A DNA stretch of 64,000 nt from Gordonibacter sp. 28C (GTDB lineage: Bacteria > Actinomycetota > Coriobacteriia > Coriobacteriales > Eggerthellaceae): assembly GCF_003339845.1 (NCBI RefSeq), contig NZ_PPTR01000015.1, positions 27,068 through 91,067 on the forward strand. The letters are read 5' to 3'. Both the position numbers and the translations under genes were made by a program. The notes beneath the pieces were generated by a model that was given only the letters and a program-made list of their open reading frames with translations, had not been told where the DNA came from and made no database searches. Below, in pieces: positions 34,843 through 44,348 of the stretch. Each line of letters starts with the position of its first letter. Position 1 is the first letter of the stretch.

Positions 34843-37038
34843 CTACTGGTTTTCCTTGAGTTTGCGGTACAGCGTCGCCTTGCTGATGTCGAGGATGGCG
34901 GCGGCGGTGGCGATGTTTCCATCCGCCTGCAGGATGGCCTCGTTGATGGCGATGCTCTCGAGTTCTTTGAGCGAGAGCGTGGGCAGCGGAGCCTTTGCGG
35001 CGGAGGAGGGTTCGCCGCTTTCGGTGCTCGATGCGGAAGCGGGGGCGCTTTGCACCTTGAAAGATGAAGACGATTCGTTTTGAGGCGCCGAATCCGCCGG
35101 GGGAAGCGCGGCCCCGGCGCTCTCGCCGATGGAGGCTCCGGACGCGTTGACGATGTAGCTGGGGAAGTCCTCGACGGAGATCGTTCCGTCCTCGCAGGTG
35201 TAGTACGCGGAGTAGATCGCATGCTTGAGCTGGCGCACGTTTCCCGGCCACGTGTACGTCTCGATGAGGCGGGCGGCCTTGTCCGAAAGCGTCACCAGGC
35301 CGTTGCCGGTTTTGATCTGGCATTCGTTCAAGAAGTAGCGCGCGAAGTACAGCGCGTCGCCTTGGCGCTCGCGCAGCGGCGGCAGGTCGACGGCGAGCAC
35401 CGAGATGCGGTAGAGAAGGTCTTCCCTGAACAGATGCTGCTCGACCAGCTGGGGCAGGTTCTGGTTCGTGGCGGCCACCAGGCGGAAGTCTATCTGCTTG
35501 TAGGACTTGCCGCCCACGCGGATGACGCGCTTGTTTTCCAGGACGCGCAGAAGCGTGGCCTGGAGCTCGAGCGGCATGTCGCCTATCTCGTCGAGGAACA
35601 GCGTTCCTCCGTCGGAAAGCTCGATCTTGCCCGGCTTCCCTCCGCGTTCCGCGCCGGTGAAGCTGCCGCTCTCGTAGCCGAACAGCTCGCTTTCGATCAG
35701 GCGTGGCGGGATGGCGGCGCAGTTGATGGACATGAAGGGCCCGTTCGGGCAAGCCTTGTTGTGGATGGCTTGGGCGAACAGCTCCTTGCCCGTTCCGCTC
35801 TCGCCTGCGAGGAGGATGTTCTCGTTCGACTTCGCGAAGCGCGCCGCCAGGCTTTTCGCCTTGGATATCTGCAGGCTCTTTCCCAGGATGTCGTCGAACG
35901 TGACGGTGGCCACGTCGCCGGCCTTGTCGCGGGAGGCCCCCATCGAGACAAGGGGCTTCGCCTCCTTGAGCGACACGATGTAGCCTTCGAAATCCCGCTC
36001 GCTGCCGTAAATGCGCGAGATCTTGGCTTCGTAGGGCACGCCGTCCACCGCGAAGGACGAGCTGCCGCCCTGCTCGATGACCTCCTCGAAGCTGCGATCG
36101 TCGTTGATGAGGGTGTTCACGTTCATGCCGAGCAGCTCGTCGGGTGCCGTTTTGAAGATGTGCGCCGCCTCCGGCGTGGCGAGGGTTATCGTGTCCTGGG
36201 CGTCGCAGATGAGGATGCCGTCCTTGACGGTGCCGATGATGTTGCGCGAGATGACCTCGAACCGCTGGGCTTCGAGCGAGGCCTTGCTGTACTTCGACTC
36301 GGTCTCGGCGAGTTGGATGTCGTACTCGTGGAGCTTCATCTGCCCGTTTATGGTGGTGGCGAGCGACGACACGAGGCTCATCGCGTGCGCGAGCAGTTTC
36401 TTGTTGGCCGACGTGAGCGAGTTGTCCGATATGGGCTGGGTGAGCGTGAGGGCGCCGATGCTGGTGCCGGACTGGTCGATGAGGGGCGCCGCGCAGGCGA
36501 TGAGGCCCTGGAGCTTGAAGCAGTAGTGCTCGGGGCCGATGATGACGAAGGGCTTCTTGTAGCGCATGCACAGGGAGTGGGCGTTCGTGCCCATGTTCCG
36601 CTCGTTGCAGCGGTAGTTCAGCCCCACGAACCGGTGCAGCCTCAGGTTCCCTATCAGCACCAAGGGCGTCCCGTTCGCGTCGAGGAACTCGAAGATGTAG
36701 TCGTTTTGCAGGTTCAGCGACTCGACGCTTCTCAAGAGCGACTTCACCGTGGCGATGAGCTCGGCGTTCTTCGTCAAGGTTTCCTCGTACGCCTCCTCGG
36801 ATATGTACTCTCCGAGGTTCTCCTCGTCGGGGCGGAGGCCGTTTTCGTACGAGCGTATCCACGAGTCGGCTATCTCCGGCCGGACGCAGGGTGCGAGATT
36901 GGGGTCGGTGCCGTTGTTGAGGAAGTCGAGCTTGGCGTCGAGGATGCTGTCCCAGAACGAATCGTCTTCATGCATGGATCTGATAAGCTGGAGATCGCTC
37001 GCGTAGTTGATGTCCAGGCTGTCTGCCGCGTCGTCCAT
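34843..37038 (-). CDS. Sigma-54-dependent transcriptional activator, AcoR/DhaR-type
   Basis: 731 residues. Residues 1-330: sensor part with the AcoR-type opening (IADSWIRSYENGLRPDEENL), a GAF domain (MGTNAHSLCMRYKKPFVIIG; LIACAAPLIDQSGTSIGALT) and a PAS domain near 215-330. Residues about 375-610: AAA+ domain with Walker A GESGTGKE (about 408), the sigma-54 contact loop as GSFTGA (about 453; usual GAFTGA), Walker B TLFLDEIGDM. Residues about 685-731: Fis-type HTH (NIATAAAILDISKATLYRKL). Start ATG 37038 after ACGGGGGG. No receiver domain, so it probably binds its ligand directly through GAF/PAS. It is the only such activator in the window, convergent with its presumed target operon. Confidence 0.9.
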   Translation of the reverse strand: MDDAADSLDINYASDLQLIRSMHEDDSFWDSILDAKLDFLNNGTDPNLAPCVRPEIADSWIRSYENGLRPDEENLGEYISEEAYEETLTKNAELIATVKSLLRSVESLNLQNDYIFEFLDANGTPLVLIGNLRLHRFVGLNYRCNERNMGTNAHSLCMRYKKPFVIIGPEHYCFKLQGLIACAAPLIDQSGTSIGALTLTQPISDNSLTSANKKLLAHAMSLVSSLATTINGQMKLHEYDIQLAETESKYSKASLEAQRFEVISRNIIGTVKDGILICDAQDTITLATPEAAHIFKTAPDELLGMNVNTLINDDRSFEEVIEQGGSSSFAVDGVPYEAKISRIYGSERDFEGYIVSLKEAKPLVSMGASRDKAGDVATVTFDDILGKSLQISKAKSLAARFAKSNENILLAGESGTGKELFAQAIHNKACPNGPFMSINCAAIPPRLIESELFGYESGSFTGAERGGKPGKIELSDGGTLFLDEIGDMPLELQATLLRVLENKRVIRVGGKSYKQIDFRLVAATNQNLPQLVEQHLFREDLLYRISVLAVDLPPLRERQGDALYFARYFLNECQIKTGNGLVTLSDKAARLIETYTWPGNVRQLKHAIYSAYYTCEDGTISVEDFPSYIVNASGASIGESAGAALPPADSAPQNESSSSFKVQSAPASASSTESGEPSSAAKAPLPTLSLKELESIAINEAILQADGNIATAAAILDISKATLYRKLKENQ

Positions 37039-37085
37039 GAAGAACCCCCCGTAACGATATGTTGGTACTGTATTATAGGATTAAA

Positions 37086-39392
37086 ATGACGCAATTGCGG
37101 GAAGAAGATCATTTTGAGAACAGCTCCGATGCCCGGAGCCTTTCCTCGTCCGCCGAGCCCTCGACCGGCTTCAACGGCCGCAAGCCGTGGGGCCTTGACG
37201 CGAAGGGCGCGCATCTCGAGGACGATCCGTGGGCCTTCGATCACGGGATCCGCCGCTCGCCGGCGGAGAAGCCGGGCTTCGAGGGAGAGGACGTCCGCCG
37301 CTCGCCGGCGGAGGAGCTGGTCTCGAAAGGATACTTTCTCCCGTACACCAGGCGCGATGATGCGCCTGGGGAAGAGTTCCGACAGGGGGATTACCGCTAT
37401 CGCCGCCGCGCCGGAGACGGCACGGTGCGCCTGGTGGCGTACGAGGGGCGCGAGGCCTGCGTGGATATCCCGGCGGCCATCGAAGGGTCCCCGGTCACCT
37501 CCCTTGCCACGAACCTGTTCAGGGACCATGACGAGCTGCAAAGCGTCTCGATGCCCGATTCGATCGAGTACGCGGGGAACCATGTGTTCGACGGCTGTGT
37601 CAATTTGAGACGCGTGCGCCTGTCCGCGGCGCTCGCGCAGGTTGATCCCACCATGTTCCTGCAATGCGGCTCTCTCGAGGAGGTCACGCTTTCGACTCCC
37701 GTGGTGCGGCTCGAAGGGAACTCGTTTTCGGACGCGCCCGTCGCCTGCGTCAACTTCGGCCCGCTCGTGGAGGCCGTCGACGCGCGACCACTGGGCCTGC
37801 CGAACCTGGATCGTGTGACCGTCGACCCCGAGAACGCGCGCTTCGTCACCGACGGGAAGGCGCTGCTCTCCGCCGATCGGACCCATCTGTACCGGCTCGT
37901 CGTTCCCTGCGCATCCTACGAGGTTCCCGCAGGGTGCGTCGCCATCGACGAGCGCGCCTTCGACTCCCTGACCATGCTGGAAGACGTGGACCTGCCCGAC
38001 TCCCTGAGGAACATCGGGCGGATGGCGTTCGCGAAGACGGGCCTGTCCTCGATGCGCTTGCCCGATTCGGTGGAGTTCGTGGGCGAAAAGGCCTTCTACC
38101 ACTGCGCCAAGCTGGAGCGGGTGCAGCTGCCGAGGTGTTTGAGGGAAATCGGGCCCGAAGCGTTCGCCTTCTCCGCCGTCCGGCGCGTCGAGCTGCCGGC
38201 GGCGCTCGAGCGGCTGGGCTTCCGCGCGTTCGACCATACGCCCGCGCAGGCGCGCATCGGCGACGGGGGCCTGAGCGTGGCGTCGGCAAACCGGCACCTC
38301 GAGCTCGACGCCGAGGGCGGGCTGTACCGCCACGACGTGTTCGTGGAGTTGGTGGGCCGGGCGACGAGCTACCGGGTTCGGCGCGGCACGCACGCGGTGG
38401 GCGACGAGGCGTTCAAGCGCCACGCGAGCGTGCGCGTCGTGGAGCTGCCCGAGGGCGTGTTCTCCGTGGGCCGCGAGGCGTTCCGGGGGAACCGGCAGCT
38501 CGTGCGCGTCGATTTGCCCGAGAGCCTCGAGCGCATCGGCGAGCGCGCCTTTCTGGACACCTCGCTCGAAACGTTGCGCCTTTCGAAGAACGTGCGTTTC
38601 ATCGGCGAGGACGCGTTGCTGGTGCAGGGCGACAACCAGCTGATGCCGCGCACGCCCCTCCGGTCGATCTCGCTCGACGCGGACAATCCCGCGTTCTATC
38701 TGGAGAACGGGCTTCTGTGCCAGCGCGACGGCAGCAAGATGGGCGGCGACACGTGCCTTCTGTACGTGGGGCCCGACGACGTGGTGAGGATACCGCGCCA
38801 GGTGACCCACGTCGCGAGCCTGGCCTTCTGCGGCGCGCCGGGTGTGAACGAGCTCTATGTGCACGGGCATCTGCACAGCATCTGCAACGGCGCGTTCTCC
38901 ACGGCGCGCACCATACCGCTCGTGCACGTGGAGTTTCCCGAGCCCGTCGACGGCTACGGCGAGGGCGACTTCCGGGTGCCCGAGCTCTCATCGCGGTACC
39001 GCTCCCCGTCGTACCTGTTCGACGCCGGGCCGGCGGGAACCGCGTTCGACTTCGAGTACTACGACTCGTGGGTGACGCACGCCGCCACCATGCGCGAGTT
39101 CGCGCCGGCGGCCTTGTACCGCCTGACGCATCCGATGCGCCTCGACGAGCGCACCCGGGAGCTGTACGAGGGCATTTTCCAGCGCAAAAGCGCGGCCGCA
39201 TGCCGTTACTTCGCGGAGCAGGGCGACCTGGACGCGCTGGCGTGGCTGGTCGACCGGGGCCTGTTGGACGGGAGCACCGTAGAAGCGGAACTGAGCACCA
39301 CGTCGCGCGAGGGGAGGACGCAAGCCACCGCCTGCCTGCTCGAGCTGCAGCATCGCACGATGCCGAGCGCGGGCGTGGATTTCAGCTTGTAA
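37086..39392 (+). CDS. Cytoplasmic leucine-rich repeat (LRR_5) protein of the MoxR-VWA cluster
   Basis: 768 residues without signal peptide or membrane segment. From about 110 to 620 it is built of BspA-type LRR_5 units (for example SVSMPDSIEYAGNHVFDGC, VDLPDSLRNIGRMAFAKTG, VDLPESLERIGERAFLDTS). The last 90 residues form a helical, ankyrin-like end (ACRYFAEQGDLDALAWLVDRG). Start ATG 37086 has AGGA 5 nt upstream. It is followed 6 nt later by the VWA gene, so the cluster is one operon. LRR_5 proteins are usually secreted; an intracellular one tied to an ATPase/VWA pair suggests a recognition or scaffold role (inference). Confidence 0.75.
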   Translation: MTQLREEDHFENSSDARSLSSSAEPSTGFNGRKPWGLDAKGAHLEDDPWAFDHGIRRSPAEKPGFEGEDVRRSPAEELVSKGYFLPYTRRDDAPGEEFRQGDYRYRRRAGDGTVRLVAYEGREACVDIPAAIEGSPVTSLATNLFRDHDELQSVSMPDSIEYAGNHVFDGCVNLRRVRLSAALAQVDPTMFLQCGSLEEVTLSTPVVRLEGNSFSDAPVACVNFGPLVEAVDARPLGLPNLDRVTVDPENARFVTDGKALLSADRTHLYRLVVPCASYEVPAGCVAIDERAFDSLTMLEDVDLPDSLRNIGRMAFAKTGLSSMRLPDSVEFVGEKAFYHCAKLERVQLPRCLREIGPEAFAFSAVRRVELPAALERLGFRAFDHTPAQARIGDGGLSVASANRHLELDAEGGLYRHDVFVELVGRATSYRVRRGTHAVGDEAFKRHASVRVVELPEGVFSVGREAFRGNRQLVRVDLPESLERIGERAFLDTSLETLRLSKNVRFIGEDALLVQGDNQLMPRTPLRSISLDADNPAFYLENGLLCQRDGSKMGGDTCLLYVGPDDVVRIPRQVTHVASLAFCGAPGVNELYVHGHLHSICNGAFSTARTIPLVHVEFPEPVDGYGEGDFRVPELSSRYRSPSYLFDAGPAGTAFDFEYYDSWVTHAATMREFAPAALYRLTHPMRLDERTRELYEGIFQRKSAAACRYFAEQGDLDALAWLVDRGLLDGSTVEAELSTTSREGRTQATACLLELQHRTMPSAGVDFSL

Positions 39393-39398
39393 ACGCCT

Positions 39399-41051
39399 AT
39401 GAAAGACTTGACGCCCATAGCAGAGGGGGACGTGGTCCTCGAAGAACGGGAGCGCACGCGCGCCCAAGGCACCGCCACGGTCAAGGTTGGCTTGACCACC
39501 GAGGATCGCATGGCCGAGAAGCGCGAGCGCTACGAGCGGTGCCTGCCCGTGGCCAACGACATACTGGAGGACGCGCGCACGTCGCTCGCGGTGCGGTTCC
39601 GCTTCCTCGATCGGGCGCTCTGGCGCATGCCGCTCGTGCCGAGCTTCGACATCTACGGCATAGCCAGCGACGGCGTGAAGCTGTACTTCGACCCCGAGTA
39701 CGTGGTGGCCCGCTTCAAGCTCTCGCCCAACGAGGTGGTGCGCGACGTCATCCACTGCCTGTTCCACTGCATCTTCCGCCATCCGTTCATGCTGTACTCG
39801 GTGCTGCGCCAGCCGTGGGACGTCGCGTGCGACATCGCCATCGAGTCGCTGCTGCTCGATCTGGTGGGCGAGGCGTTCCCCAGCAACTTCGACCGGCGCG
39901 CTCGCGAATCGCTCAAGGTCATCCGCGCCCAGGTGGGCGGCGTGGTGACGGCCGAACGGCTGTACCGCTTCTTCTCGAACGAGGGCAGCCAGGTGGATTT
40001 GCGCTCCCTCGCGCCGATGTTCTATCGCGACACCCACGGCCTTTGGTACGGCGACGACGCCGAGGGGGCGTCCCGCGGCTCCCTGGGCGCGGCGCGTCAG
40101 GAGTCGGAGGACTGCGAGGGCGGCGAGCTGCCCACGTCGGGAGGGAGCGAGTCGCTCGACGACACGCGCGGCGCATCCGAGATGCCCTCGCAGAGCGGCG
40201 GCGAGGACGACGAAGATCGGGAGTCGTCCGACGACCAGGACGAGCGCGACGCCTCGGAGGGCGACGATTCCCAAGACGACGCGTCGGGGCGCGAGGACGA
40301 GCAGGGTATGACCGACGAGGTGGCCGAGGAGTGGGAGGACGTGAGCCGGCACATCCAGATCGAGCTCGAAGCCCATATGCTGCGCCAAGGCGAGGGGGCG
40401 GGCAACTTCGCCGCCGCGCTTGAGGCCGTGAACCGGGAGAAGCACGACTACGCGGAGTTCCTCAAGCGCTTCGCCACGCTGCACGAGCGCATGCGCGTGA
40501 ACCCCGACGAGTTCGACTACATCTACTACACCTACGGCCTGAACCAGTACGGCAACATGCCGCTCATCGAGCCGCTCGAGTACAAGGAGACCCGCGCGGT
40601 GCACGACTTCGCCATCGCCATCGACACGTCGGAGTCGGTGTCGGGCGATTTGGTGCAGGCGTTCATGCGCAAGACGTACAACATACTGAAGCAGGCCGAG
40701 AACTTCACCGACCGCGTGAACATCCACGTCATCCAGTGCGACGCGCGCGTGCAGGAGGACACGAAGATCACTTCGCTCGAAGAGCTCGACCTCTATTTGG
40801 AGAATCTGGAGCTCAAGGGGTTCGGCGGCACGGACTTCCGGCCGGTGTTCGACTACGTGAACCTTTTGGTGGAGAAGGGCGAGTTCGCCGATTTGCGGGG
40901 CCTCGTCTACTTCACGGACGGGCAGGGCACGTTCCCGCGCAGGCAGCCGGCCTACGACGCGGTGTTCGTGTTCCTCGACGACGGATACTCGGACCCGACG
41001 GTGCCCCCGTGGGCGCTCAAGGTCATTTTGGACGAGAGGGGGCTGACATGA
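39399..41051 (+). CDS. VWA-like protein with DUF2201-type metallopeptidase domain
   Basis: 550 residues. The N-terminal half resembles DUF2201 with a zinc-binding HxxxH helix (VIHCLFHCIFRHP, near residue 118). A highly acidic, low-complexity linker spans about 225-305 (GGEDDEDRESSDDQDERDAS). The C-terminal part is a VWA-like domain with the metal site DTSESVSG near 407 and a later FTDGQG motif. Such proteins pair with MoxR ATPases, here the next gene (61 nt). Known MoxR/VWA pairs remodel metal enzymes or protein complexes; others belong to conflict systems. Confidence 0.8.
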   Translation: MKDLTPIAEGDVVLEERERTRAQGTATVKVGLTTEDRMAEKRERYERCLPVANDILEDARTSLAVRFRFLDRALWRMPLVPSFDIYGIASDGVKLYFDPEYVVARFKLSPNEVVRDVIHCLFHCIFRHPFMLYSVLRQPWDVACDIAIESLLLDLVGEAFPSNFDRRARESLKVIRAQVGGVVTAERLYRFFSNEGSQVDLRSLAPMFYRDTHGLWYGDDAEGASRGSLGAARQESEDCEGGELPTSGGSESLDDTRGASEMPSQSGGEDDEDRESSDDQDERDASEGDDSQDDASGREDEQGMTDEVAEEWEDVSRHIQIELEAHMLRQGEGAGNFAAALEAVNREKHDYAEFLKRFATLHERMRVNPDEFDYIYYTYGLNQYGNMPLIEPLEYKETRAVHDFAIAIDTSESVSGDLVQAFMRKTYNILKQAENFTDRVNIHVIQCDARVQEDTKITSLEELDLYLENLELKGFGGTDFRPVFDYVNLLVEKGEFADLRGLVYFTDGQGTFPRRQPAYDAVFVFLDDGYSDPTVPPWALKVILDERGLT

Positions 41052-41112
41052 CGGACGACGGGCTGGGCCTGCGAGGCGAAGGGCGGCAAACGGTGGACTC
41101 AAGGAGCGAACA

Positions 41113-42615
41113 ATGAACATTGCGGAAGCGAAACAGCAGGTGAAAGATACTATCGAGGCGTACCTGGCGGTCGATGGGCGGGGACGCCCCCTTCTGGACA
41201 CCGCACGACAGCGCCCCGTGTTCCTGGTGGGCGCGCCCGGCATCGGCAAGACGGCCATCATGGCGCAGATAGCACAGGAACTGGGCATGGGACTGGTGTC
41301 CTACTCCATGACGCACCATACGCGCCAAAGCGCGCTCGGCCTGCCGTTCATCGTGCACGAGGATTTCGAGGGCCTGGAGTACGAGGCGTCCGAGTACACC
41401 ATGAGCGAGATCATCGCATCCGTGTACACCTACATGAAGAAGACCAAGGTGAAGCGCGGCATCCTGTTCCTCGACGAGATCAACTGCGTGTCCGAGACGC
41501 TCTATCCCTCCATGCTGCAGTTCCTGCAGTTCAAAACGTTCGGGCGCCATGCCGTGCCCGAGGGGTGGATCATCGTCACGGCGGGCAACCCGCCCGAGTA
41601 CAACAAGTCGGTGCACGAGTTCGACATCGTCACGCTCGACCGCGTGAAGAAGATCAGCGTCGAGCCCGACTTCCAGGCGTGGAAGGCCTATGCGGTGTCG
41701 AAGGGGACGCACCCGGCCATCCTCACGTTCTTGGAGATCAAGAAGAACCGCTTCTACTCCATCGAGGCGTCGCTCGAGGGCAAGTCGTTCGTCACGGCGC
41801 GCGGATGGGACGACCTGTCCGATATGATCGGGATATTCGAGCGGTTGGGCAAGACGGTCGACTACGACCTTGTGGTCCAGTACGTGCAGAACGAGACGAT
41901 AGCCCGCGAATTCGCCGCGTATTACGACCTGTTCAACAAGTACCGCGACGATTACCGCATCGACGAGATCCTGGCGGGCGGCGACGTTGCCGGTATAATC
42001 GACCGGGCGAGCGCGGCCGAGTTCGACGAGCGCCTGTCGCTCGTGGGGCTTTTGCTGGACGCCGTGTGCGGCGACATGAAAGACATCGTCGACGACACCG
42101 ACGTGCTCGTCGCCCTGCGCGACGACCTGCGCGGCATGAAGCCCGCCGTGGAGGAGGGCGGCGACGCTCGGGAGCTTCTGGAGGACCTCGGGCGTGCCCG
42201 CACCTCGCAGCTGGAGCTGGGAGTGGCCGCAGGCAACCTGTCGAAGGGCAGGCGCGCGACGGCCGAGCGCGAGCTGGACGAGATAGCCGCCTTGACGAGG
42301 GTCGCCGAGGAAGGCGTCGACCCGGCCGAGGGTTACGAGCTTGTGTCCCAGGCGTTCGCCGGCAAGGCGGAGGCCCTGCAGGCTCGGGTGGCCGGCGTGG
42401 AGGAGCGGCTTTCCCGCGCGTTCTCCTTCGTGGAGCAGGCGTTCGGCGACGCGCAGGAAATGACGGTGTTCACGACGGAGCTCACGTCGCGCACCAGCTC
42501 GGCGCGCTACATCGCCCAGTACGGGAGCGAATCCTACTTCGCCCACAACGCGGATATGATACTGTCGGATCGTCAGCGCGAGCTGCGCCGCCGTGTCGAA
42601 GACCTCAACGTGTAA
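41113..42615 (+). CDS. MoxR-family AAA+ ATPase
   Basis: 500 residues. AAA+ core in residues 1-290: Walker A GAPGIGKT (about 40-47), Walker B ILFLDEIN (about 118-125), sensor 1 VTAGNPPEYN. The C-terminal third is long and helical, probably a partner-binding extension. Start ATG follows AAGGAGCGAACA. Together with the VWA gene it forms the standard MoxR-VWA pair: the ATPase drives conformational work and the VWA protein recognises the client. The client is unknown; the trigger-factor-like gene downstream supports a chaperone theme. Confidence 0.85.
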   Translation: MNIAEAKQQVKDTIEAYLAVDGRGRPLLDTARQRPVFLVGAPGIGKTAIMAQIAQELGMGLVSYSMTHHTRQSALGLPFIVHEDFEGLEYEASEYTMSEIIASVYTYMKKTKVKRGILFLDEINCVSETLYPSMLQFLQFKTFGRHAVPEGWIIVTAGNPPEYNKSVHEFDIVTLDRVKKISVEPDFQAWKAYAVSKGTHPAILTFLEIKKNRFYSIEASLEGKSFVTARGWDDLSDMIGIFERLGKTVDYDLVVQYVQNETIAREFAAYYDLFNKYRDDYRIDEILAGGDVAGIIDRASAAEFDERLSLVGLLLDAVCGDMKDIVDDTDVLVALRDDLRGMKPAVEEGGDARELLEDLGRARTSQLELGVAAGNLSKGRRATAERELDEIAALTRVAEEGVDPAEGYELVSQAFAGKAEALQARVAGVEERLSRAFSFVEQAFGDAQEMTVFTTELTSRTSSARYIAQYGSESYFAHNADMILSDRQRELRRRVEDLNV

Positions 42616-42671
42616 TGCAAGCAAAATGCAGCGCAAAACAAGCAATGCAAACAGCTAAGGAGAAGAACGCT

Positions 42672-43511
42672 ATGAAGAAGTACACGCTCACCTCGTACGA
42701 TCCGATCGAGCTCGACCTGCCGAAGCCCCAGGTGCCCGCAAGCCTGGTGGACGCCCAGATCGAGAAGCTGCTCGAACCCCTGGCGGAGTACCACGAGATC
42801 GCCGAGGAACGCGGGGTGGCCATGGGCGACCATGTGGTCGTGACCACCGTGGACGCCCGCATCGACGGCAATCCGGCCTCCAACTTCGTCCTCGAGCATT
42901 CCCTGTACCACGTGGGCGGCGGCGAGATGCCCCGCACGTTCGACGACGAGCTGGTCGGCATGGCGGCCGGCGACACGAAGGAGGCCGAGGCGAAGATCAA
43001 GCTTCCGCTGGCCAAGGACGGCGACGCCTCCCGCCTGACCATGCAGGTGACGGTGGAGAAGATCCTGAGCTGCCGCACGCCGGAGCTGACCGATGCGCTC
43101 GTCGCCGAGCACTTCGAGCCCGCCACGACGGTTGCCGAGTTCCGCGAGGGCGTGGCCAAGCAGTTCGGCCTGCCCGACATGGCGAAGAACGACGCGCAGT
43201 TCCCCGACCTCGTGCTGGACGAGCTGTCCAAGCGCCTGGTGGAGGATCCCGATCCGGCCGACTTGCAGCCCGGCCAGCCCCTGGAGGCGCTGCGCGCCAC
43301 GTGCGCCATCGACGCGCTCGCCGACCATCTGGACATCCAGCTGACCGATGCGGACATCACGGCCCAGATGCCGGGCAACGACGCCGAGCAGCGCGAGAAG
43401 ATCCGCAAGCAGCTGGAGGAGCAGGGCCTGGGCGACGAGGCGCGGGTGTTCGCGCGCCGCGAGGCCGCCTTGTCATGGCTGGTGAACAACTCGCGCGTTT
43501 CGTACAAGTAG
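42672..43511 (+). CDS. Trigger factor-like protein lacking the ribosome-binding domain
   Basis: 279 residues. A short N-terminal strand segment leads into a FKBP-like PPIase region (residues about 45-130: VAMGDHVVVTTVDARIDG; LVGMAAGDTKEAEAKIKLPL) and a TF-type C-domain (FREGVAKQFGLPDMAKNDAQ; ADHLDIQLTDADITAQMPGN). The trigger factor N-domain with its ribosome-docking loop is missing, and the length is about two thirds of normal TF. Start ATG 42672 has AAGGAGAAGAACGC. Fourth gene of the LRR-VWA-MoxR operon, so probably a dedicated chaperone. Confidence 0.75.
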   Translation: MKKYTLTSYDPIELDLPKPQVPASLVDAQIEKLLEPLAEYHEIAEERGVAMGDHVVVTTVDARIDGNPASNFVLEHSLYHVGGGEMPRTFDDELVGMAAGDTKEAEAKIKLPLAKDGDASRLTMQVTVEKILSCRTPELTDALVAEHFEPATTVAEFREGVAKQFGLPDMAKNDAQFPDLVLDELSKRLVEDPDPADLQPGQPLEALRATCAIDALADHLDIQLTDADITAQMPGNDAEQREKIRKQLEEQGLGDEARVFARREAALSWLVNNSRVSYK

Positions 43512-43536
43512 CCAGCGCGGCGGAGCGGAGGCGACC

Positions 43537-44259
43537 ATGACGGATGCAAAGCGGCCGATTGCCGTGGAGGATCTGAAGGCGCACTACGAGCAGCTTCCCG
43601 CCGAGTACGGGTTCGCGAGCCAGTGCAAGATGACGCTTCTCGGCGACCTGCGGGGCAAGCGCGTGCTCGACATCGACTGCCGACGGGGAAAGGGGGTCGT
43701 CAAGCTTTCCGACTACGTCGGCCCGAAGGGCCGCGTGGTCGGGGTCGACCCCACGCCCGAATGGATCGACGTCGCCGTCTCCTTCATGGACGATGCTTGG
43801 CGTCGCAACGGGCTGCCTGAGAACAACATGGAGTTCCGCGTGGCCTATCCGGAGGACCTCGCCGCGGCCGGCTTGCAGGACGGCGCGTTCGACCTGGTGT
43901 TCGCCAACAGCAGCGTCAACGTCGATTATTGCCCCGAAACGGTGTTCCGCGAGGTGTTCCGCGTGCTCCGTCCCGGCGGGGTGCTGGTGTTCGACGGGGT
44001 CGTGGCCGCTTCGGCGCGCGACGAGGGCGTCGTGGCACGGGCGCGCGCCATGGGCAACGCGGTGCAGGCGGCTTTGGCTCGCGAAGAGCTCGAGGCCATG
44101 ATGGCGCGCATCGGCTTCGAGCCGCCGGAGTACTACGAGGAGTCGGACGTACGACCCGAGACGGGTTACCTTGACGGGTTCGAGGTGCCGATCGCCGAAG
44201 CGGACGAGGACGTGCGGTTCGTGAAGACCACGGCGCGCATCTACAAGCCGCGCCGCTAG
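43537..44259 (+). CDS. SAM-dependent methyltransferase, ArsM-like fold
   Basis: 240 residues, class I methyltransferase. Motif I is VLDIDCRRGKGVVKLSDYVG (unusual: DCRRG instead of DxGxG), followed by VVGVDPTPEWIDVA, and NSSVNVDYCPETVFREVFRV then LRPGGVLVFDG. The YVGPKGRVVGVD and REVFRVLRPGG stretches recall arsenite methyltransferases, but the conserved Cys set of ArsM is not evident (only C37, C53 and C131 are obvious). Small-molecule methyltransferase of unknown substrate. 26 nt after the trigger-factor-like gene. Confidence 0.6.
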   Translation: MTDAKRPIAVEDLKAHYEQLPAEYGFASQCKMTLLGDLRGKRVLDIDCRRGKGVVKLSDYVGPKGRVVGVDPTPEWIDVAVSFMDDAWRRNGLPENNMEFRVAYPEDLAAAGLQDGAFDLVFANSSVNVDYCPETVFREVFRVLRPGGVLVFDGVVAASARDEGVVARARAMGNAVQAALAREELEAMMARIGFEPPEYYEESDVRPETGYLDGFEVPIAEADEDVRFVKTTARIYKPRR

Positions 44260-44348
44260 GGTTCGGGGCGCGGGTGCCGCACAGGCCGCGCACGGGAGAG
44301 CAAGTGCCGCCGAGATTTCGATCCCAGCGGCGTGAAGGAGTGAGAGCC

